Assembly (NCBI GenBank): GCA_963729115.1
Contig: CAVSMR010000011.1
Span: 186,001 to 250,000 of the forward strand
DNA length: 64,000 bases
Reading direction: 5' to 3'
From: Actinophytocola sp963729115
Lineage (GTDB): Bacteria > Actinomycetota > Actinomycetes > Mycobacteriales > Pseudonocardiaceae
Shown here: positions 18,108 to 26,610 of the stretch, piece after piece
Layout of the letters: the number at the start of each line of letters is the position of its first letter
Numbering within the stretch: position 1 is the first letter of the stretch
Program-made: the position numbers and the translations under genes
The notes under the pieces: generated by a model
Seen by the model: the letters and a program-made list of their open reading frames with translations, nothing else
Told to the model about the DNA's origin: nothing
Databases searched by the model: none

Positions 18108-19097
18108 TCAGCTCAGCAGGTGGACGATCTCGGTGAGCTGCTCCGCGCGCAGCGGGCCGTGCGCTATCGCGCCCGCGTTCTGTTCCGCCTGGGCCACGTT
18201 GCGGAAGCCCGGGATCGGGATCGTCCGCGGGCTGCGCGCCCAGACCCACCCCAGCGCACCCTGCGCGAGCGTGCGGCCGTCGCTGGTGAGGATCTCCCGG
18301 ACGGCGTCCACCCGGGCCGCCCACTCCGCGGTCGGTACCCCGTCGGCGAAGAACCGCAGCCACTCCGGCGCGTCCGTGCGGATGTCCGCGCCGGCGGCCG
18401 GGCGCTCGGTGCTGCGGCGGCCGAGCAGGCCCATCGCCAGCGGCGTGCGGTTGACGCTCGCGAGGTCGTGCCGGTCGCACATCGCCAGCATCTCCGGGGC
18501 GTCGTGCAGGACGCTGAGCTCGTGCTGCACGGCCACGCAGTGCGCGCCGGCGGCGAACGAGGCGGCGCGCGCGGGATCGTCGACACTCCACGCGTAGCCG
18601 CGGATGAGGCCTTCGGCGACGAGCTCCTCACACGCGTCCACGAGCGGCGCCGCGTCCTCAATGGACGGTTGGGGGTGGAGCTGGTAGAGGTCGACGTGGT
18701 CGGTCCGCAGCCGGCGCAGGGACGCCTCGAGCGCGCGGCGGACGTACTCCGGGGAGATGTCGTTTCCGTACAGCACCTTGGTGTCCGGGTCGAACAGGTT
18801 CCCCCACTTGGTCGCGATCGTCACCTCGTCGCGGCGGCCGGCGAGCGCGCGGCCGAGCACCTCCTCGCTGTGCCCCGCGCCGTACACGTCGGCCGTGTCG
18901 AAGAACGTCACGCCGAGGTCGAGTGCCCGGTGCACCGCGCGGATCGACTCGTCGTCGTCGACCTCGCCCCAGCCGAGCGGGCGCCCCTGATCGTCGGAGA
19001 ACGGGCCGCCGATCGCCCAGCAGCCGAAGCCCAGGGCGCTGACCTCGGCGTCGCCCAGCGTCCGCGTCCCGGTCCAGGTGTTCGTCTGTGCAGTCAT
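18108..19097 (-). CDS. Aldo/keto reductase
   Basis: A 329-residue NADPH-dependent oxidoreductase with a TIM barrel. The catalytic Asp/Tyr lie in FFDTADVYGAGHSEEVLGRAL (about 51-70). The lysine is in ATKWG, and the barrel strand LRTDHVDLYQLHPQ is typical. The cofactor loop is in TIPIPGFRNVAQAEQNA. Substrate is unknown. The ATG at 19097 faces the divergent DUF427 gene across 65 bases. It lies 48 bases upstream of mshC on the same strand, so read-through into mshC is possible. Confidence 0.93.
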   Translation of the reverse strand: MTAQTNTWTGTRTLGDAEVSALGFGCWAIGGPFSDDQGRPLGWGEVDDDESIRAVHRALDLGVTFFDTADVYGAGHSEEVLGRALAGRRDEVTIATKWGNLFDPDTKVLYGNDISPEYVRRALEASLRRLRTDHVDLYQLHPQPSIEDAAPLVDACEELVAEGLIRGYAWSVDDPARAASFAAGAHCVAVQHELSVLHDAPEMLAMCDRHDLASVNRTPLAMGLLGRRSTERPAAGADIRTDAPEWLRFFADGVPTAEWAARVDAVREILTSDGRTLAQGALGWVWARSPRTIPIPGFRNVAQAEQNAGAIAHGPLRAEQLTEIVHLLS

Positions 19098-19162
19098 GAC
19101 CCCATCCTGAAACCTGGAGCGCGCTTCGGGTAAAGCCCTATTTCCGGGGGTACGTTGAGCTC

Positions 19163-19912
19163 ATGGCGACAACGCGTGGCCGGGTCCGGGTCGAGACGAG
19201 TCCCAAGCGCATCCGCGCGTTCGTGGGCGGGCATCTCGTCGCGGACTCGACGAGCCCGGCCCTGGTGTGGGAGGTCCCGTACTACCCGACGATCTACCTG
19301 CCCCTCGCCGACCTGCGGGCGAAGCTGGAGGCGACCGGCTCGACCGAGCACTCCCCCAGCCGCGGCGAGGAGACGCTCTACGACGTCGTGATCGACGGCA
19401 CGGTCGTGAAGACCGCGGCGAGCCGCTACCTCGCCTCGCCGATCCCCGAGCTGCGCGACCTGGTGAAGCTGCACTTCGACGCGATGGACGAGTGGCTGGA
19501 GGAGGACGAGCCGATCTACGTCCACCCGCGCGACCCGTACAAGCGCGTCGACATCCTGGGCAGCTCGCGGCACGTGGTGGTCCAGGTCGACGGCGTCACC
19601 GTCGCCGAATCGCACCAGCCGCGGATCCTGTTCGAGACGAGCCTGCCGCCGCGGTACTACCTGCCGCTGCCGGACGTGCGGATGGACCTGCTGCGCCCGT
19701 CGCAGACGCAGACGCACTGCCCGTACAAGGGCACCGCGTCGTACTGGACGCTGGACACGGGCGAGGGCGTGCACGAGGACGTGGTGTGGATCTACCGCTC
19801 GCCGCTGCCGGAGAGCCAGAAGGTCGCCGGGCTGGCGTGCTTCTACAACGAGAAGGTCGACATCATCCTCGACGGCGAGCCCCAGGAGCGCCCGCACAGC
19901 CCGTTCAGCTGA
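19163..19912 (+). CDS. DUF427 domain protein, tandem duplicate
   Basis: A 249-residue soluble protein with two copies of DUF427, a small beta-tent fold. The first copy spans roughly residues 15-110 (RIRAFVGGHLVADSTSPALV and YYPTIYLPLADL). The second spans about 125-235 (RHVVVQVDGVTVAESHQPRI and PPRYYLPLPDVRMDLL), and includes the CPYKGTASYW signature near 190. Function is unknown for the family. The strong internal duplication is visible directly. It converges on the secreted peptidase gene with a 9-base gap. Confidence 0.9.
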   Translation: MATTRGRVRVETSPKRIRAFVGGHLVADSTSPALVWEVPYYPTIYLPLADLRAKLEATGSTEHSPSRGEETLYDVVIDGTVVKTAASRYLASPIPELRDLVKLHFDAMDEWLEEDEPIYVHPRDPYKRVDILGSSRHVVVQVDGVTVAESHQPRILFETSLPPRYYLPLPDVRMDLLRPSQTQTHCPYKGTASYWTLDTGEGVHEDVVWIYRSPLPESQKVAGLACFYNEKVDIILDGEPQERPHSPFS

Positions 19913-19921
19913 CGCGCCAGG

Positions 19922-20746
19922 TCAGCCCCGCTGGTACTCCTCCCACGTCACCTTCGTGACCTGCGGGCCGTCGTCGGGGCCCTTGTTCGCGAGCCCGTTG
20001 AGGCCCAGGTAGTAGTCGCCGGCCTGGTGCTGGGCCGCGGGCGACTGGTCGGTGTCGGAGATGGCGATCGCGTGGATGTGGAAGCCCCAGTCGCCCTGCG
20101 ACGGCGTGCGCCGCCATGCCGCGAAGCCGACCTCGCGCAGCCGGCGTACCACCGTGGTCTGCGTGGCCTCGGACATGCCGGACACCGAGACGTCGAGCGC
20201 GCCGCCGCCGTCGTGCGTGCCGGCCGAGTCCGGGTCGCCGCCGGGGTTGTAGGAGCCCTGCGTGAGCGCCAGCTGGCGGCCCAGCACGCCTTCGGCCGCG
20301 ACGAGCATCGCCTTCGTGCGGGTGTTCATCGTCACGCTGTGGTAGGTCAGCCGGGCGCCCGGCGTGATCGCGCCGGCCACCGTGTAGCGGCCCTCGCCCA
20401 GCGTCTGCAGCGAGGTGCGGCCGGGCAGGCCGGAGGCGTCGAGGCCGGTGTACCCAAGCGAGCGCTGGTAGGCGGCGTAGGCGTCGATCGTCTTGGTGCC
20501 GAAGTGGCCGTCGACGTACGACGGGTCGAGCAGGTTCTTCGCGTCCAGCGCCTGCTCCACCAGCAGCACGCTCGCCTTGGCACCCGGCGTCAGCGCGGTG
20601 TCGGGCCGCCGTGGATCGATCTGCGCGGCCTTGACCACGGCCTCCATGTTCGCGGCCGGCAGCGCCGACGCGGCAACGGCCGGCACCGCGACCGCTCCGG
20701 CGACCAGGGTCAGCAGGGACACACCCACCACGAGCCGAGCCCGCAT
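19922..20746 (-). CDS. Secreted M15-like peptidase with peptidoglycan-binding domain
   Basis: A 274-residue exported protein. The signal peptide (about 1-26) ends near AVAASA. A PG_binding_1-like domain follows (about 40-115; VDGHFGTKTIDAYAAYQRSLG). The C-terminal domain has the metal motif THDGGGALDV (H-x-x-G-x-A-x-D) and the second zinc histidine in WGFHIHAI. These match D-alanyl-D-alanine or L,D-type carboxypeptidases of the M15/DacB superfamily acting on peptidoglycan outside the membrane. Exact specificity is not shown. Transcription starts in the 105 bases upstream of 20746, shared with the end of hrpA. Confidence 0.85.
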   Translation of the reverse strand: MRARLVVGVSLLTLVAGAVAVPAVAASALPAANMEAVVKAAQIDPRRPDTALTPGAKASVLLVEQALDAKNLLDPSYVDGHFGTKTIDAYAAYQRSLGYTGLDASGLPGRTSLQTLGEGRYTVAGAITPGARLTYHSVTMNTRTKAMLVAAEGVLGRQLALTQGSYNPGGDPDSAGTHDGGGALDVSVSGMSEATQTTVVRRLREVGFAAWRRTPSQGDWGFHIHAIAISDTDQSPAAQHQAGDYYLGLNGLANKGPDDGPQVTKVTWEEYQRG

Positions 20747-20798
20747 GGCAACTCCTCACCAAGTTCCGACGCTATCCGTAACTTGTATACCTACGCGT

Positions 20799-20817
20799 GG
20801 CCTGAGCATTACAGGCC
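20799..20817 (-). terminator. Hairpin downstream of hrpA
   Basis: 6-bp perfect arms (GGCCTG/CAGGCC) with a 7-base loop lie 35 bases past the hrpA stop. No T-run follows on the minus strand. It may end hrpA transcription or sit in the leader of the peptidase gene. Confidence 0.35.
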
Positions 20818-20851
20818 GCCCGGCGTAATTTCGGGAGCGTGCCCGGTACCG

Positions 20852-23800
20852 CTACGGCAAGAGGGCGTCGATCGCCTTGTAGAGGCGCTTCTCGGACACC
20901 GGGTGGGCCGTGCCGAGGGTCTGCGCGAAGTAGCTGACCCGCAGCTCCTCGATCATCCAGCGGATCGAGCCGTCGTCGCCGGGGCGGCCGCGTACCTCCG
21001 CGTACGCCTGCTGCACGTCCTGCACGGCGTAGGTCCACTCCAGGTCCCGGTCGGGGCGCTCCGGCAGCTTCTCCAGGCGCCGCAGGATTCCCCGCAGGTA
21101 ACGCTCCACATCGGACAGCCGGGACAGACCGGTCGCGGCGACGAAACCGTCGGGTACCAGGGCGGCCTGCTGCGCGCGCATGTCCGCTACCGACTCGGCG
21201 AACACCCGGCCGGTCATCCGGGACAGCGCCGTGTCCACCTCGGCGCCGGCGGTCAGCACGCCGCGCACCCGGTCCAGCACGGTGTACATCGTGTCCGCCA
21301 GCTCGGCGCGAACGGCCGTGCACAGCGCCGCGAACGCCTCCGGGGTCCACGCCGGACCGCCCGCCGTGGCGATCAGCGCGTCGGCGGCGGCGTCGAGGCA
21401 GTCCGCCAGCAGTGCGGGCACGCCGCCGTGCGGGTTCGCCGACAGTGCGAGCTTGGCCGGGTTCGGCAGCCGGCGCACCACCTGTTTCACCGGCGAGGGC
21501 ACGGTCAGCAGCACGAGCCGCCGCGTTCCGCGCCACATCGCCCGGGCCTGCTCGGCCGGGTCGTCGAACAGCCGGATCGCCACCGACGAGCCGGTGTCCA
21601 CCAGCGCCGGGTACGCGGTCACCTGCTGCCCGGCCCGGCGCAGCGACACGCTCCGCTCCAGCGTGCCGAACGTCCACGACGTCAGGCCCTCCGCGGTGAT
21701 CCCCTCCGACCCCGACGCCAGCGACTCGCGCACCTGGGTGGCCAGCTCGCGCTTGAGCGCGCCCAGGTCCTTGCCCTCGAGCACCGGCCGGTCGCCGTCG
21801 ACGACCTGGAACGTCGTGCGCAGGTGCTGCGGCACCGTCTCGAGCTGCCACGCGTCCGGCGGCACGACCACGCCGGACAGCGCGCGCAGCTCTGCCGCGA
21901 CCTGGTCCAGCGTCGGCTCGGCGACCGACGCCAGGCGGTCGCGCACGGCCGCGGCGAAGTCCGGCACCGGCACGAAGTTGCGTCGCAGCGGCTTGGGCAG
22001 CGAGCGGATCAGGGCGGTGATCAGCTCGTCGCGCATGCCCGGCACCTGCCAGGGCAGCCCGTCCGCGCGCACCTTGCCGAGCAGCGCCAGCGGCACCTGC
22101 ACGGTCACCCCGTCGGCGGCCGTGCCGGGTTCGAACCGGTACCGCAAGCCCAGCCGGATGTCGTTGTGCGACATGGCATCCGGGTACGCCTCGGCCCGCA
22201 CGTCCCCGGCCTCCGGGCTCACCAGCATGGCCGGGTCGAAGGTGAGCAGGTCGGGCTGCTCGCGCCGGGTCTTCTTCCACCAGGTGTCGAAGTGCCGGCC
22301 GGACACGACCTCGGCGGCCACCCGCTGGTCGTAGAACTCGAACAGCGTCTGCTCGTCGGCGACGATGTCGCGCCGGCGCGCCTTGTGTTCCAGCTCCTCG
22401 GCCTCGGCGAGCAGCTCGGCGTTGCGCCGCAGGAAGCCGTGGTTGGTGTGCCACTCCCCCTGCACGAGCGCGTGCCGGATGAACAGCGCACGCGCCACGG
22501 GCGCATCGATGCGCCCGTAGTTCACCGGCCGGTCCACCACGATGGGCAGGCCCAGCAGCGTCACCCGCTCGGACGCCATCACGGCCGCTCGCTTCTTCTC
22601 CCAGCGCGGCTCGCTGTGGGTGCGCCGCACGAGGTGCCCGGCGATCGGCTCGATCCAGTCGGGGTCGATGCGGGCCACGGTCCGGCCCCACAGCCGGCTG
22701 GTCTCGACGAGCTCGGCGGCCATCACCCACCGCGGCGGCTTCCGGAACAGCGCCGAGCCGGGGAAGATCCCGAAGCGGGCGTTGCGCGCGCCGACGTAGT
22801 CCTTGCTCGCCGGGTCCTTCATGCCCACGTGCGAGAGCAGCCCGGCGAGCAGTGCCTGGTGGATCCGCGCGGGTTCGGCCGGGGTGTCGTTCGCGGTGAC
22901 GTCCAGGCTCTTCGCCATCTGCCGCAGCTGCGCGGCGACGTCCTGCCACTCGCGCACCCGCAGGTAGTTGAGGTACTCCGTGCGGCACAGCCTGCGGAAC
23001 CGGTTCGCGGACAGCTCCGCGCGCTGCTCGGTCAGGTAGCGCCACAGGTTCAGGTAGCTCAGGAAGTCCGACTCGGGATCCCGGAAGCGGGCATGCTGCT
23101 GGTCGGCCTGTGCCTGCTTGTCCACCGGCCGCTCGCGCGGGTCCTGGATGGACAGTGCGGCCGCGATGACGACGACCTCGCTGACCGAGCCGTTGCGGTC
23201 GGCGGCGAGCACCATGCGCGCGAGCCGCGGGTCGACGGGCAGCCGGGCGAGCTTGCGGCCGAGCGGGGTCAGCCGGGGCAGCGAGTCCTTCGTGGAGCTC
23301 TCCAGCGCGCCGAGCTCGTTCAGCAGGTTCATGCCGTCGGTGATGTGGCGGCGGTCCGGCGGCTCGACGAACGGGAACGCCGCGATGTCGCCCAGGTCGG
23401 CGGCGGCCATCTGCAGGATGACCGACGCGAGGTTGGTGCGCAGGATCTCCGGGTCGGTGAACTCCGGCCGCGCGTCGAAGTCGTCCTCGGCGTAGAGGCG
23501 CACGCAGATGCCGTCCGAGGTGCGCCCGCAGCGGCCGGCGCGCTGGTTCGCCGAGGCCTGGGAGACCTTCTCGATCGGCAGCCGCTGCACCTTCAACCGG
23601 TTGGAGTACCGGGAGATGCGCGCGAACCCGGGGTCGATGACGTACTTGATGCCGGGCACGGTCAGGGAGGTCTCGGCGACGTTGGTCGCGAGCACGACGC
23701 GGCGGCCGCGGTGCGGCTGGAAGACCCGTTTCTGCTCCCCTGTGGACAGCCGGGCGTACAGCGGCAGGATCTCGGTGTCGCGCAGGTTCTGGGCGACGAG

Positions 23801-24739
23801 CGCGTCCGCGGTGTCGCGGATCTCCCGCTCGCCGGACAGGAACACGAGGATGTCGCCCGGGCCCTGCGCGCACAGCTCGTCGACCGCGTCGAGGATCGCC
23901 TGGGTCTGGTCGCGGTCGGGGTCGGCGCCCGGGTCGTCCGGGTCGACGACGGGCCGGTAGCGCACCTCGACGGGGTAGGTGCGGCCGGAGACCTCGACGA
24001 TGGGTGCTTCGCCGAAATGGCGGGAGAAGCGCTCGGGGTCGATGGTGGCCGAGGTGATGATCACCTTGAGGTCGGGGCGGCGCGGCAGGAGCTGCTTGAG
24101 GTAGCCGAGGATGAAGTCGACGTTGAGGCTGCGCTCGTGTGCCTCGTCGATGATCAGCGTGTCGTACTGGCGGAGCTCACGGTCGGACTGCAGCTCGGCG
24201 AGCAGGATGCCGTCGGTCATGAGCTTGACGAGCGTGCTCTCGCCGACCTGGTCGGTGAACCGGATCTTCCAGCCGACGGCGCCGCCCAGTGGCACGTCGA
24301 GCTCGTCGGAGATCCGCTCGGCGACCGTCCGCGCGGCGATGCGGCGCGGCTGGGTGTGCCCGATCTGCCCGCGCACGCCGCGGCCGAGCTCCAGGCAGAT
24401 CTTGGGCAGCTGCGTGGTCTTCCCGGACCCGGTCTCGCCGGCCACGATCACGACCTGGTGCTCGGCGATCGCCTTCTTGATCTCCGCCCGCTTCCGGCTG
24501 ACCGGCAACTCGTCGGGGTAGGTGATCTCGGGGACCGCGGCACGGCGGCGCCCGACGCGCGCGGCGGCCTTGTCGATCTCGGCGGCGATCTCGGCGACAC
24601 GGCGGCGCTTGACGTCCTCGTCGCGAATCCCGCCCATCCCGTCGAGCCTGCGCGACAGCCGCCGTTCGTCGCGCAGCGTCAGCTCACCGAGGCGCTTGCG
24701 GAGATCGGCCGGGCCGGGACTCGTCGAGGGCACAGTCAT
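20852..24739 (-). CDS. hrpA: ATP-dependent DEAH RNA helicase HrpA
   Basis: A 1295-residue DEAH-box helicase of full HrpA length. Motifs in order: I GETGSGKT (about 98-105), Ia TQPRRIAA, II DEAH, III SATID, V and VI in the C-terminal RecA domain with QRAGRCGR. HA2 and OB regions follow, then the HrpA-specific C-terminal extension of more than 500 residues (DUF3418-like; ends DALLP). Members process or clear mRNA on ribosomes; in E. coli HrpA acts on stalled ribosomes. The ATG at 24739 is 43 bases from the yciO-like gene, which is upstream on the same strand. Confidence 0.95.
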   Translation of the reverse strand: MTVPSTSPGPADLRKRLGELTLRDERRLSRRLDGMGGIRDEDVKRRRVAEIAAEIDKAAARVGRRRAAVPEITYPDELPVSRKRAEIKKAIAEHQVVIVAGETGSGKTTQLPKICLELGRGVRGQIGHTQPRRIAARTVAERISDELDVPLGGAVGWKIRFTDQVGESTLVKLMTDGILLAELQSDRELRQYDTLIIDEAHERSLNVDFILGYLKQLLPRRPDLKVIITSATIDPERFSRHFGEAPIVEVSGRTYPVEVRYRPVVDPDDPGADPDRDQTQAILDAVDELCAQGPGDILVFLSGEREIRDTADALVAQNLRDTEILPLYARLSTGEQKRVFQPHRGRRVVLATNVAETSLTVPGIKYVIDPGFARISRYSNRLKVQRLPIEKVSQASANQRAGRCGRTSDGICVRLYAEDDFDARPEFTDPEILRTNLASVILQMAAADLGDIAAFPFVEPPDRRHITDGMNLLNELGALESSTKDSLPRLTPLGRKLARLPVDPRLARMVLAADRNGSVSEVVVIAAALSIQDPRERPVDKQAQADQQHARFRDPESDFLSYLNLWRYLTEQRAELSANRFRRLCRTEYLNYLRVREWQDVAAQLRQMAKSLDVTANDTPAEPARIHQALLAGLLSHVGMKDPASKDYVGARNARFGIFPGSALFRKPPRWVMAAELVETSRLWGRTVARIDPDWIEPIAGHLVRRTHSEPRWEKKRAAVMASERVTLLGLPIVVDRPVNYGRIDAPVARALFIRHALVQGEWHTNHGFLRRNAELLAEAEELEHKARRRDIVADEQTLFEFYDQRVAAEVVSGRHFDTWWKKTRREQPDLLTFDPAMLVSPEAGDVRAEAYPDAMSHNDIRLGLRYRFEPGTAADGVTVQVPLALLGKVRADGLPWQVPGMRDELITALIRSLPKPLRRNFVPVPDFAAAVRDRLASVAEPTLDQVAAELRALSGVVVPPDAWQLETVPQHLRTTFQVVDGDRPVLEGKDLGALKRELATQVRESLASGSEGITAEGLTSWTFGTLERSVSLRRAGQQVTAYPALVDTGSSVAIRLFDDPAEQARAMWRGTRRLVLLTVPSPVKQVVRRLPNPAKLALSANPHGGVPALLADCLDAAADALIATAGGPAWTPEAFAALCTAVRAELADTMYTVLDRVRGVLTAGAEVDTALSRMTGRVFAESVADMRAQQAALVPDGFVAATGLSRLSDVERYLRGILRRLEKLPERPDRDLEWTYAVQDVQQAYAEVRGRPGDDGSIRWMIEELRVSYFAQTLGTAHPVSEKRLYKAIDALLP

Positions 24740-24782
24740 ACGTCAACGAGGGTAACGACCCCCGCCACCTGGTTATTTCGGG

Positions 24783-25403
24783 TTACTCGAACGGGGCCGT
24801 GTCACCCGCGCCCTTGCGGATGATCACCGGCTCGTCCGTGGAGTAGTCGATCACGGTGGTCGGCTCGGTGCCGCAGTCGCCCGAGTCGACCACCGCGTCC
24901 ACCGCGTGGTCGAGGCTCTCCTTGATCTCCCAGCCCTGGGTCATCGGATCCTCCTCGCCGGGCAGCAGCAGCGTGCTCGACAGCAGCGGCTCCCCCAGCT
25001 CGGTCAGGATCGCCTGGGTCACCATGTGGTCCGGGATCCGCACGCCGACCGTCTTCTTGCGCGTGTTCAGCAGCCGGCGCGGCACCTCCTTGGTGGCCGG
25101 CAGGATGAACGTGTAGCTGCCGGGCGTGGCTGCCTTGATCGCGCGGAACACCGTGTTGGACAGGTACACGAGCTGGCCGAGCTGCGCGAAGTCGTGGCAC
25201 ATCAGCGTGAAGTGGTGCCGGTCGTCGAGCTGGCGGATCTGCCGGATGCGCTCCATGCCGTCCCTGTTGCCGGCCAGGCAACCGAGGGCGAAGCACGAGT
25301 CGGTGGGGTACGCGACCAGCCCGCCGTCGCGCAGCAGTGCCACCACCTGCCCGATCGCGCGCCGCTGCGGGTTCTCCGGGTGCACGTCGAAGTACTTCGC
25401 CAC
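24783..25403 (-). CDS. Sua5/YciO/YrdC-family protein (YciO type)
   Basis: A 206-residue protein with the YrdC fold. The basic pocket motif is GLVAYPTDSCFALGC (about 28-42), followed by RIRQIRQLDDRHHFTLMCHDF. SYTFILPATKEVPRRLLN and VGVRIPDHM are the substrate-binding strands that in TsaC/Sua5 bind threonine and ATP. The sequence is of the YciO class rather than the t6A enzyme itself, and the role of YciO proteins is not settled. It is followed by hrpA and preceded 9 bases away by the DUF3037 gene, all on one strand. Confidence 0.9.
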   Translation of the reverse strand: MAKYFDVHPENPQRRAIGQVVALLRDGGLVAYPTDSCFALGCLAGNRDGMERIRQIRQLDDRHHFTLMCHDFAQLGQLVYLSNTVFRAIKAATPGSYTFILPATKEVPRRLLNTRKKTVGVRIPDHMVTQAILTELGEPLLSSTLLLPGEEDPMTQGWEIKESLDHAVDAVVDSGDCGTEPTTVIDYSTDEPVIIRKGAGDTAPFE

Positions 25404-25412
25404 GCGTCGAGC

Positions 25413-25799
25413 CTAGGGGTGGTCGACGGGCGGCAGGACCTGGGTGCGCATCAGGTGGTCGAGCTCGCCCTGCGGATCGTCGGTCAGGCCGGTGTGCGCG
25501 GGCGAGGTCTGCACGATCGTGCTGCGCGGTGCGGTGAGCCAGCGGAACCGTTGTCCCGGCGCGCTGTCCGCCATCGGCCCGCTGCCGTCGCAGGCCTGGC
25601 TCCACGAGCGCAGGGCGTCGCGGAGCACGTCGAGGTCCATGCCCGGGTCGAGCGCGGCGAGGCGGCCGGCGTCCACATGGGTCTGGCAGCGCAGGTACCG
25701 CAGCGCCGCGCAGTAGACGATCGCGCCCACGTTCATGAACTCGCCGCGCTCCTGCCGCGGGACCGCGCGCACCAGCGCGTACTCAAACACGTGCGGCAC
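25413..25799 (-). CDS. DUF3037 protein, partner of the adjacent HipA-like kinase
   Basis: A 128-residue soluble protein recognisable as DUF3037 from its opening VPHVFEYALVRAVPRQERGE and the segment FMNVGAIVYCAALRYLRC. The GTG at 25799 was chosen because GGAGGAGACCC lies 5-12 bases upstream. The start lies inside the end of the kinase gene, a 17-base overlap, so the two are translationally coupled. DUF3037 has no known biochemical role. The constant pairing with a HipA-like kinase implies a common function, perhaps target or modulator. Confidence 0.88.
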   Translation of the reverse strand: MPHVFEYALVRAVPRQERGEFMNVGAIVYCAALRYLRCQTHVDAGRLAALDPGMDLDVLRDALRSWSQACDGSGPMADSAPGQRFRWLTAPRSTIVQTSPAHTGLTDDPQGELDHLMRTQVLPPVDHP

Positions 25800-26571
25800 G
25801 GGTCTCCTCCAACGCGGGAACCCAGGCGTCCGCCTGTTCCAGCCGGCTCTCGAAGAAGGCACGGTACGCGGCCCGCACCCCGGGCGGCGAACCGAACGCC
25901 GCGTCGAGCCATTCGTCGGGCACGAGCGCGAGCACCTCGTCCAGCACTCCTGCCGTGACCAGCGGGCGCAGCTGGGCGTCGGCGTCGGCGACCGGACCCG
26001 CGACCGGCAGCATCACGTGGTCGGCGGCGTCGTAGCGGTACCGCGCCGCCGGCTGCCAGCCCGGACCCCAGCGGTGGTGGAAGTACAGCGCGGCGCCGTG
26101 GTCGATGAGCCAGACCTCCCGGTGCCACAGCAGCATGTTCGGATTGCGCCAGCTGCGGTCCACGTTCAGCACGAGCGTGTCGAACCACAGCAGCCGCGCG
26201 GCCAGCTCCGCGCCCGGGTCGCGCACGCGCGGGTTGTAGTCGAACGAGCCGGGCAGGTAGTCCAGGCCCAGGTTGATCCCGCCGCTCGCGTTGAGCAGGT
26301 CCTGGATCTCCTCGTCCGGCTCGGCCTTCGACAGCTGCGGGTCGAGGTCGACGAGCACGAGCTCCGGCACCCGGAAGCCCAGGCGCCGCGCCAGCTCGCC
26401 GACCACGACCTCGGCCACCAGCGCCTTGAGCCCCTGGCCCGCGCCACGGAACTTGAGCACGTACATGCCCAGGTCGTCGGCCTCGACCAGGCCCGGCAGC
26501 GACCCGCCCTCGCGGAAGGGCGTGACGTAGCGGGTGGCCGTGACGGTGCGCAGCCGGTTCCCGTGATCCAC
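25783..26571 (-). CDS. HipA-like Ser/Thr kinase family protein
   Basis: A protein of about 262 residues with a PI3/4-kinase-like fold related to HipA. Visible residues: the ATP-lysine strand GMYVLKFRGAGQG, the catalytic loop NVDRSWRNPNML with Asp and Asn, and the metal motif in VWLIDHGAALYF. It is shorter than HipA toxins (about 440) because the N-terminal subdomain is missing, and no HipB antitoxin is present. The GTG at 26571 is chosen; a GTG six codons earlier is an alternative. It overlaps the DUF3037 gene. Function is unknown; persistence toxin activity should not be assumed. Confidence 0.85.
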   Translation of the reverse strand: MDHGNRLRTVTATRYVTPFREGGSLPGLVEADDLGMYVLKFRGAGQGLKALVAEVVVGELARRLGFRVPELVLVDLDPQLSKAEPDEEIQDLLNASGGINLGLDYLPGSFDYNPRVRDPGAELAARLLWFDTLVLNVDRSWRNPNMLLWHREVWLIDHGAALYFHHRWGPGWQPAARYRYDAADHVMLPVAGPVADADAQLRPLVTAGVLDEVLALVPDEWLDAAFGSPPGVRAAYRAFFESRLEQADAWVPALEETRAARV

Positions 26572-26610
26572 GCTCGCATCATGCCGCACGCGGGGCGGCG
26601 CCGTGCCCGG

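Noticed and set aside
20027..24823. Very long open frame antisense to hrpA
   Set aside because: The hrpA frame carries all helicase motifs; the antisense reading is repetitive in Arg/His/Val/Leu and matches no family.
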